Shown here: positions 58,985-64,000 of the stretch, one piece after another
Layout of the letters: the number at the start of each line of letters is the position of its first letter
Position numbering within the stretch: the first letter of the stretch is position 1
Assembly (NCBI RefSeq): GCF_014646195.1
Contig: NZ_BMMZ01000002.1
Location: 558,001-622,000, forward strand
Source: Microlunatus endophyticus
GTDB lineage: Bacteria; Actinomycetota; Actinomycetes; Propionibacteriales; Propionibacteriaceae
Length of the DNA stretch: 64,000 nucleotides
Direction: 5' to 3'
Made by a program: the position numbers and the translations under genes
The notes under the pieces: model-generated
What the model was told of the DNA's origin: nothing
Databases searched by the model: none
Seen by the model: the letters and a program-made list of their open reading frames with translations, nothing else

Positions 58985-59046
58985 CCGACCATCATCCAGA
59001 CTCTGGAACCGAGCTATGAGCAGATCGCGGCGCTGAACCCGGATCG
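58985..59046 (+). pseudogene. Possible remnant of another iron-binding protein
   Basis: Directly after the SIP-like stop, 20 codons read PTIIQTLEPSYEQIAALNPD, the region of the binding-protein fold just after the ligand loop (compare EKIAALRPDLI in the neighbours). The frame then degenerates. The resemblance is short but follows the family pattern E-x-I-A-A-L-x-P-D. Confidence 0.4.
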
Positions 59047-59111
59047 ATCCTTTGACGTCCGCAGCTCCGGCGACCAGGCACGACCCCGTCGAGGTGCTCA
59101 CTTGGAGAAAC

Positions 59112-61334
59112 TCACGCCCCTGACGGGACTACTGGCACCGGCTCGTACCGCGTCGTCCTCGAGCTGTTGGCGACGACGGCCAACGATGAAGCGTTGTGCA
59201 GGATTGCGGCCAGGACCGGCGAGAGTGCCCCACCGGCACTGACCAGCAGGCCGGCCGCGTTGACGGCGATGGACATCCCGTAGTTCTGCCGGATGACGCG
59301 CACGGCTCGCCTGCTGAGATCTCGGAGCGCGAGGAGCTTGGTCAGGTCGTCGCCGGCCAGTGCGACGTCTGCGGTCTCGACTGCCACGTCGGTGCCGGAG
59401 ACGCCCATCGCGATGCCGATATCCGCTCGCGCCAGGGCCGGGGCGTCGTTGGTGCCGTCGCCGACCACTGCAACGGTGTACCCCTCGGCCTGCAACTCGC
59501 GAACGATGGCGAGCTTGGACTCCGGCATCACCTGGGCGCGCCATTCGGTGATGCCGACCACGGCGGCGACGGCAGCTGCTGTCCGGGGATGGTCGCCGGT
59601 CAGCATCACGACCCGCCGCACACCGGAGGCTCGCAGTGCTGCGACGACGGCGGCCGCCTCGGGGCGTGGTTCGTCTCGCAGACTGACCAGGCCGACGAGC
59701 CGACCGTCGACGGCCAGCAGCAGCGGGGTTTCTGCCGCATGCTGCAGACGCTCGGTCCAGTCCTCGGCGTCCGGGCTCAGCGGCACCCCTTCGGAGTGCA
59801 GCAGCCCGGGACTTCCGAGCAGCAGCGTTCGGCCGTCGGCCTGGGTACGCATTCCCAGTCCGAGCAGCACCTCACATTCCTCATGCGCTGGGATCGCGAT
59901 GCGCCGCTCCTCAGTCGATCGGATCACCGCTTGGGCCAACGGATGGCGGGAGTGAATCTCCGAGCTGGCGACGTAGGCGAGGATCTGCTCCGGCTCCCAG
60001 TCGGGGGCGAACGACACCACATTGGTCACGACAGGCCTGCCAACGGTTAGCGTGCCAGTCTTGTCGAACACCACTGCGTCCACCGATCCGGCGGCCTCCA
60101 GATGCGATCCTCCCTTGATCAGGATCCCGCGCCGTGCGCCGTTGCCGATCGTCGCGGAGATCGCCGTCGGGGTCGACAAGCCGACGGCGCACGGGCACGC
60201 CACCAACAACATGGTCATCGCCCGCCTTACGTCTCCGGTGACCACCAAGGTCGCACCGGCCAGTGCGAAGGAGAACGGCACGAATCGGCGGGAGAAACTC
60301 TCCCCGATGGTCTGGATCGGCGCTCGATCCTGCTGCGCCTCCTCGACGCGCGCAAGGATCCGTCCGACTGCCGTATGGGTGCCGACCGCCTCGGCACGTA
60401 TGACGACCCGCCCCCGGACCAGTACCGAGCCAGCATTGACCTGCTGGCCGACGGACACGGTGACCGGAATGTTCTCCCCGGTCAGCGCGGACTGGTCCAG
60501 GAGTCCTTCCCCGTCGACGACGATCCCGTCCACGGGCACAGCGACATGCTCGTGGACCACGACCTGATCGCCGACCGCCAGCGTTGCGATGTCGACCAGC
60601 CGCTCGATCCCGTCGTCATCGCGGAGCCAGGTCTCGGTCTGGGCACCGGTCAGCAGGTCCCGGATCGCCCGCCTGGTCCTGCGCAATGTCAGGTCCTGCA
60701 GGTATTCCCCGATGTTGAGCAGCCAGAGCACCGTCAGGGCGACGACATTCTCCCGTAGCACCAAGCTCGCGATCGTCGCTGCCGACACCAACGCGTCGGT
60801 GCCCGATGATCGGCGGCCGGCAAGCGCACGCAGTGCGCCGCGCAGGAACGGGTAACCGGTGAAGATGGTCACACCCGTGGCGACGGTGCGACTCGCCGGG
60901 CCCAAAAGCAAAGGCCGGCGCATCCCGTACCGGCGCCAACCCAGCAGAGCCAGAGCCACGCCACCGACGACGATCCGAGCCAGGTCTCCGCCAGAGCCAT
61001 CGGCCGAACGCGGACGACGGTCGGCGGGTGCATCCCAGCGGGTCGCCAACCCCTTGTCGATCGCCCCGGCGATCCGGCTGCGAACCTCGGACGTCCCAGC
61101 GACCGGGTCCGCGCGGTCGTCGTGCCGGCGCACCCAGATCACGACAGATCCGGTGCGAGGATAGGCAAGCGAGGTGATCACCCCGGTAACCGCGTCGAGG
61201 GCGGCCTCGATCGCGACCGCCCGCGCCACCGATCCGCGCAATCCGGGCACCACCATCCGGATCCGCCCGGCCGCATCGGAGCAGACCCGGAAAGGTACCG
61301 GCAGGTACTTCCCATCAGCGTCGGCCATGATCAC
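59112..61334 (-). CDS. ctpC: P1B-type metal-exporting ATPase, CtpC-like
   Basis: A 740-aa P-type ATPase. Membrane metal site CPC in LLVACPCAVGLSTPTA. Actuator motif LTGENIPV. Phosphorylation motif FDKTGTLT with the aspartyl phosphate. HPLAQAV (His-Pro) locus. Nucleotide domain ending VGDGTNDAPALARADIGIAM. An N-terminal region of about 120 residues lacks a C-x-x-C metal-binding domain. It is followed by about eight membrane helices. It resembles Rv3270 CtpC, the Mn/Zn exporter. The PacL gene is 9 bp upstream and co-directional, as in mycobacteria. Start GTG at 61334, or an ATG at 61328. It probably exports zinc or manganese. Confidence 0.9.
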   Translation of the reverse strand: MIMADADGKYLPVPFRVCSDAAGRIRMVVPGLRGSVARAVAIEAALDAVTGVITSLAYPRTGSVVIWVRRHDDRADPVAGTSEVRSRIAGAIDKGLATRWDAPADRRPRSADGSGGDLARIVVGGVALALLGWRRYGMRRPLLLGPASRTVATGVTIFTGYPFLRGALRALAGRRSSGTDALVSAATIASLVLRENVVALTVLWLLNIGEYLQDLTLRRTRRAIRDLLTGAQTETWLRDDDGIERLVDIATLAVGDQVVVHEHVAVPVDGIVVDGEGLLDQSALTGENIPVTVSVGQQVNAGSVLVRGRVVIRAEAVGTHTAVGRILARVEEAQQDRAPIQTIGESFSRRFVPFSFALAGATLVVTGDVRRAMTMLLVACPCAVGLSTPTAISATIGNGARRGILIKGGSHLEAAGSVDAVVFDKTGTLTVGRPVVTNVVSFAPDWEPEQILAYVASSEIHSRHPLAQAVIRSTEERRIAIPAHEECEVLLGLGMRTQADGRTLLLGSPGLLHSEGVPLSPDAEDWTERLQHAAETPLLLAVDGRLVGLVSLRDEPRPEAAAVVAALRASGVRRVVMLTGDHPRTAAAVAAVVGITEWRAQVMPESKLAIVRELQAEGYTVAVVGDGTNDAPALARADIGIAMGVSGTDVAVETADVALAGDDLTKLLALRDLSRRAVRVIRQNYGMSIAVNAAGLLVSAGGALSPVLAAILHNASSLAVVANSSRTTRYEPVPVVPSGA

Positions 61335-61343
61335 TGCTCGCGG

Positions 61344-61628
61344 TCAGTGCTCGTGGTCATGGGATGGCTCGAATCCCGGCGGCGGAGCCGTCTCGCCGAG
61401 ATTCTGCCGGGCCTCGGCCAGCACATCGGCACCGAAGAGCCGGGCGTTCTCGGCGCCGGTCTCGGCCGCCCGGACACCGCGAAGACCCCAGGTCGTCGCA
61501 CCCACGAGCGTATGCCGGCCCAACCGGGGACCGAGCCACTTCCGCGCCGCCGAAACGACCGCCACCCCGACGACTCCTGTCGCCACCGTGCTCGCAGTCT
61601 TCCGGGTGATTCCCCGCCATGTCACCAT
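61344..61628 (-). CDS. PacL-type metallochaperone (DUF1490)
   Basis: A 94-aa DUF1490 protein, the type known as PacL1 (Rv3269) next to CtpC. A single N-terminal membrane helix (TASTVATGVVGVAVVSAARK), a helical middle, and a C-terminal metal tail SHDHEH after Pro-rich PPPGFEP. PacL1 scaffolds P-ATPase clusters and binds zinc through such acidic/His tails (established in M. tuberculosis). Start ATG at 61628; the TTG one codon earlier is less likely. It lies 9 bp before ctpC and forms its operon. Confidence 0.9.
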   Translation of the reverse strand: MVTWRGITRKTASTVATGVVGVAVVSAARKWLGPRLGRHTLVGATTWGLRGVRAAETGAENARLFGADVLAEARQNLGETAPPPGFEPSHDHEH

Positions 61629-61695
61629 CAATCGCTCCGTTCACTCGAGCCGGCCGCACCTCGTTCACGGGCGACGACGGGATGACACTATCCAG

Positions 61696-61710
61696 GAACG
61701 ATTCTCGTTC
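61696..61710. promoter_or_regulatory. Zinc-regulator-like inverted repeat upstream of pacL
   Basis: Perfect inverted repeat GAACGA-TTC-TCGTTC 68 bp upstream of pacL. It shares the ATTCTCG core with the elements before the HU and zur genes. It could be a Zur-family or another metal operator. Confidence 0.5.
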
Positions 61711-61781
61711 GCAACAGGACCGCTCATCCTCTAAGAGCATCCGATCGACCACTTGTCGTTCCGACGCGACCTTGCGGTTAC

Positions 61782-61800
61782 GTGATAATAGTTCTCGTTA
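61782..61800 (+). promoter_or_regulatory. Zur-box-like element upstream of the HU gene
   Basis: GTGATAATAGTTCTCGTTA contains GATAAT-x-x-TTC-x-CG, also found before zur. The palindromic pattern A-C-G-x-G-A...T-C-x-C-G-T resembles actinobacterial Zur operators. It lies 65 bp before the HU ATG and 153 bp before pacL. Confidence 0.55.
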
Positions 61801-61864
61801 GAGATAGATTTACATCCTCGATGCGACGGGCCGGGCCTGTCGCTCAGACCGAGCAGGAGAACCC

Positions 61865-62137
61865 ATGAACCGCAGCGACCTGGCCAGGGCCATCGCCAGC
61901 CGGACCGGCACCGACAGAGCGACCGTCGACTCGATACTCGATGCGCTCGCCGAGGAGCTGATCTCGCTGGTCGGAGCCAGCGGTGAGCTGCGCTGGCCAG
62001 GCATGCTCACGGTCGATGTCGTCGACCGCGCCGCCCGAACCGGCCGCAGTCCGCGAACCGGCAAGCCGTTGGAGATCCCGGCCAGCAGGACCGTACGGGT
62101 CCGGCCGGGATCGCGGCTGAAGTCAGCGGCCCGCTGA
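61865..62137 (+). CDS. HU-family DNA-binding protein, short divergent form
   Basis: A 90-aa bacterial histone-like HU protein. MNRSDLARAIASRTGTDRAT is the helical body, LDALAEELISLVGASGELRW the dimer interface, and the beta-arm motif GRSPRTGKPLEIPASRTVRV carries the intercalating Pro (R-N-P-R-T-G in standard HU; here S-P-R-T-G). It is monocistronic and separated from the main nucleoid genes. A Zur-box-like element precedes it and zur follows by 51 bp, so its expression may depend on zinc. Start ATG at 61865 after GGAGAA. Confidence 0.88.
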   Translation: MNRSDLARAIASRTGTDRATVDSILDALAEELISLVGASGELRWPGMLTVDVVDRAARTGRSPRTGKPLEIPASRTVRVRPGSRLKSAAR

Positions 62138-62158
62138 CCACAGACCTGGACCCATCGT

Positions 62159-62177
62159 AGCGATAATGATTCCCGCT
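62159..62177 (+). promoter_or_regulatory. Zur-box-like element upstream of zur
   Basis: AGCGATAATGATTCCCGCT is partly palindromic (14 of 19 positions), with arms AGCG/CGCT and core AAT-x-ATT. It ends 11 bp before the zur ATG, the position expected for autoregulation. Confidence 0.6.
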
Positions 62178-62188
62178 ACAATGGGGCA

Positions 62189-62632
62189 ATGCCCATCGAC
62201 GACGGTACAGGACTTCCTGGCCGAGCGAGAAAGCACAGAGCCACCACCCAGGGCCGGACCATCCGCTCCATCCTCGAGCGCCAGGACCGTTTCCTCAGCG
62301 CCCAGGACCTCTACGCCCGCTTGCGCACCGAAGGCCACCGGATCGGACTGTCGACCGTGTACCGACATCTGCAGTCCTGGGCCGAGGACGGCACCCTGGA
62401 CACGATCCATCGATCCGACGGTGAAGCGACCTACCGGTTCTGCGGCGATCCCGGCACCCGCGGCCACCATCATCATCTCGTGTGCCGCCGTTGCGGCCAG
62501 GCAGCAGAGGTCGAGGGCCGCGCAGTGGAGCGATGGGCGGACCAGACCGCACAGCAACTGGGCTACACCGATGTCGACCACACCGTGGAGATCTTCGGCA
62601 TCTGTGCCACCTGCACCGCCGAGACGGCCTGA
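62189..62632 (+). CDS. zur: Zur-type Fur-family zinc repressor
   Basis: A 147-aa Fur-family regulator. The HTH includes LSAQDLYARLRTEGHRIGLS followed by TVYRHLQSWAEDG. Metal and dimer motifs are FCGDPGTRGHHHHLVCRRCG, with the four-His cluster and C-x2-C zinc site, and HTVEIFGICATC with the second C-x2-C. The HHHH and VE-x-E pattern marks Zur rather than Fur or PerR. It is convergent with a zinc/manganese permease pair and preceded by its own box. ATG at 62189. Confidence 0.94.
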   Translation: MPIDDGTGLPGRARKHRATTQGRTIRSILERQDRFLSAQDLYARLRTEGHRIGLSTVYRHLQSWAEDGTLDTIHRSDGEATYRFCGDPGTRGHHHHLVCRRCGQAAEVEGRAVERWADQTAQQLGYTDVDHTVEIFGICATCTAETA

Positions 62633-62651
62633 CCGATCTTTGCACGAGGCC

Positions 62652-63515
62652 TCAGTCCCGGAGACCGTCGGTGAGACGGAGCCGTCCGGATTCCGCTGGG
62701 GCCGGTCCAGAGCTCGTGGTCGGCCGTGACCGTCGCCTTGCCCAGGTCCAGCCACGACCCACGCCATAGGCAACGCCCGACAACGTGCCGACCAGGAAAC
62801 CGACCGGCAGGTTCCAGTGGTATGCGGCCGCGATCGAGATCCACAACGTGAGCAGCGAGATGCCCACGGACAACCCGATGCCTGCGAGCGGCCGGGCGAC
62901 GATCGACCGCGCCGCGGCCGGCGGCCCGATCATCAGGCTGAAGATCAACAACGCACCGACAACCGGCAGGGTCATCGTCGTCGCGAGTGCGACAACGACC
63001 AGGAAGGCCAGATCGACCCGTCCGACCGAGAGACCACGGGCGGCGGCTACATCCGGCACCGTGGAGGCAAGCAGCAGCGGTCGGAACAGTACGCCGATCG
63101 CGATCAGGCTGACCGCGGCCAGGATCATGGTCGGCGGCAGCTGGCTGTTGTTGACCCCGAGAACCTCGCCGAACAGCAGCGCGAAGAGCTCCGATCCGTA
63201 TTCGGTGTTCCAGCTGACGAACAAGGATCCGAGCCCCAGCAACAGAACCAGGACCAGCGCGGCGACCACGTCGTGGCGACCTCGGCGGCTGAGCGAGCCG
63301 ATCCCCAGCGCCGACGCGACGGCGAACACCCCCAGGCCGAGCAGCGGGTTGACGCCGATCAGGTCGGCGCCGGCGGCGCCGGCGAAGGCGCCCTGGGGGA
63401 TTGCGTGGGCGGCGAATGCGCTGCCGCGCAGGACGACGAAGAAGCCCACCACCCCGGCAACGATCGCAACCATGCTGGCTGCCAGCCAGGTGTCGATCAT
63501 GAACCCGCTGAACAT
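62652..63515 (-). CDS. ABC-3 family zinc/manganese permease 1
   Basis: A 287-aa membrane protein with eight predicted helices, ZnuB/MntB type. It opens MFSGFMIDTWLAASMVAIVA. The RGSAFAAHAIPQGAFAGAAG loop is the family signature with conserved His. VPDVAAARGLSVGRVDLAF is the ABC-3 EAA-like coupling region. The C-terminal tail is Arg/Ser/Pro-rich. Its ATG overlaps the stop of the upstream permease by ATGA, so the two are co-translated. The ATPase and binding protein would lie beyond the window. Confidence 0.9.
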   Translation of the reverse strand: MFSGFMIDTWLAASMVAIVAGVVGFFVVLRGSAFAAHAIPQGAFAGAAGADLIGVNPLLGLGVFAVASALGIGSLSRRGRHDVVAALVLVLLLGLGSLFVSWNTEYGSELFALLFGEVLGVNNSQLPPTMILAAVSLIAIGVLFRPLLLASTVPDVAAARGLSVGRVDLAFLVVVALATTMTLPVVGALLIFSLMIGPPAAARSIVARPLAGIGLSVGISLLTLWISIAAAYHWNLPVGFLVGTLSGVAYGVGRGWTWARRRSRPTTSSGPAPAESGRLRLTDGLRD

Positions 63516-64000
63516 CAGCTCCTCACCGCCTCGGGAAGATCACTGCCGACACTGGCGCTCGTCCGGTTCCGCTCGCGCATCCCGCGGCGGATTCCCGATC
63601 CGACCTCCGTCGCGAGGAACGCGACGAACACCAGCGCGACCACAAGGAAGCTGACCGGCCAGCCGTGGTGTGCCGGCGGCCAGTCGTAACTGTCGTAGGA
63701 CAGCAGCACCCCGAGCCATACGGCGGCCAGGCCGAGACCGCTGGCCAGCAGCATCGCGACGCCCGGTCGCCGGGTCAGCCGGACGGCGGTCGCGGCCGGA
63801 CCGATCAGCAGCGCGGTGGACAGGATCGAACCGATGGCAATCGCTGACAGCCCGACCGCGATCGCCAGAGCCGCCAGGAAGCCCAATCCGACCAGGCGGA
63901 CGGGTACTCCCCGGGCTGCTGCGATATCGGGGTCCAGCCCGGTCAACAACAGCGGCCGGTAGAGCAGCGCCATCAGGATCAGACTGATCACCGCGAAGAT
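63515..64000 (-). CDS. ABC-3 family zinc/manganese permease 2, C-terminal part (cut by window edge)
   Basis: Partial gene of at least 161 codons, open at the right edge. It encodes the coupling motif DPDIAAARGVPVRLVGLGFL and the last membrane helices, including IGSILSTALLIGPAATAVRL. It belongs to the same ABC-3 family as the next gene and overlaps it by ATGA. A pair of permease genes suggests a heteromeric zinc or manganese importer, under Zur. Confidence 0.88.
   Translation of the reverse strand: MFAVISLILMALLYRPLLLTGLDPDIAAARGVPVRLVGLGFLAALAIAVGLSAIAIGSILSTALLIGPAATAVRLTRRPGVAMLLASGLGLAAVWLGVLLSYDSYDWPPAHHGWPVSFLVVALVFVAFLATEVGSGIRRGMRERNRTSASVGSDLPEAVRS

Noticed and set aside
1..64000. 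CRISPR arrays, insertion sequences, prophage or phage attachment sites
   Set aside because: I found no regularly spaced repeats, transposase or integrase motifs and no duplicated tRNA ends. The tandem repeats are short and local.

Overview
The window is 64 kb of very GC-rich bacterial chromosome. It has actinobacterial marker genes: a WhiB1-type iron-sulfur regulator, a mycothiol-system SigR/RsrA pair, the fused Kgd 2-oxoglutarate decarboxylase, PdtaS, the small ribosomal protein bL37, a DtxR/IdeR-type regulator and PacL/CtpC. The mix of a conserved actinobacterial backbone with much sugar-acid catabolism fits a soil or environmental member of the Propionibacteriales, perhaps Microlunatus-like. 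That genus-level guess is inference only.

Layout. 0-9 kb: amino-acid biosynthesis (hom, truncated by the window edge, and lysA), a tRNA-Arg(CCG), a DUF4352-like lipoprotein, an SBF-like transporter divergent from a LysR regulator, a GT87-like membrane glycosyltransferase and a BadF-family sugar kinase. 8.8-14 kb: kgd, a DUF6104 protein and an SPFH protein. 14-21 kb: a probable L-fucose/L-fuconate module (two ABC permeases, a solute-binding protein, a LacI regulator and L-fuconate dehydratase), then a zinc-free MDR reductase. 21-24 kb: galK, a COG3375-type GNAT and an OSBS/NSAR-family enolase, overlapping or closely spaced.

24.7-41.3 kb is a conserved core: whiB1, pdtaS, DUF3311/mctP, bL37, an APH-like kinase, rsrA-sigR, SRAP, DoxX, aroA-rsgA-hisN. 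From memory, many of these lie in the same order in Mycobacterium tuberculosis (Rv3219-Rv3228). Here an LLM oxidoreductase, a beta-hydroxyacid dehydrogenase, an MFS transporter and a LarA-like racemase sit between sigR and the SRAP gene. 41.5-48.5 kb: a sugar-acid/hydroxybutyrate set (MHS transporter, 3-hydroxybutyrate dehydrogenase, galactonate dehydratase), serA, and a Gfo/Idh/MocA-ThuA pair. The initiator tRNA-Met follows at 48.9 kb.

49-59 kb is an iron locus in visible decay. It holds Dps, four siderophore-type binding lipoproteins, two stand-alone SIP-like domain proteins, a DtxR/IdeR-type repressor and at least five good IdeR boxes. It contains no siderophore permease. The remains of a siderophore-interacting protein, a ferritin-like diiron protein, an ABC exporter and possibly a fifth binding protein carry stops, frameshifts and deletions.

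59-64 kb is a zinc locus: the PacL metallochaperone and CtpC-type P1B ATPase, a small HU-like protein, Zur, and two ABC-3 zinc/manganese permeases, the last cut by the window edge. Related Zur-box-like elements lie in front of pacL, HU and zur. The most unusual parts are the decaying iron island with its SIP-only proteins, the HU paralogue inside the zinc regulon, and the LarA- and NSAR-containing operons.
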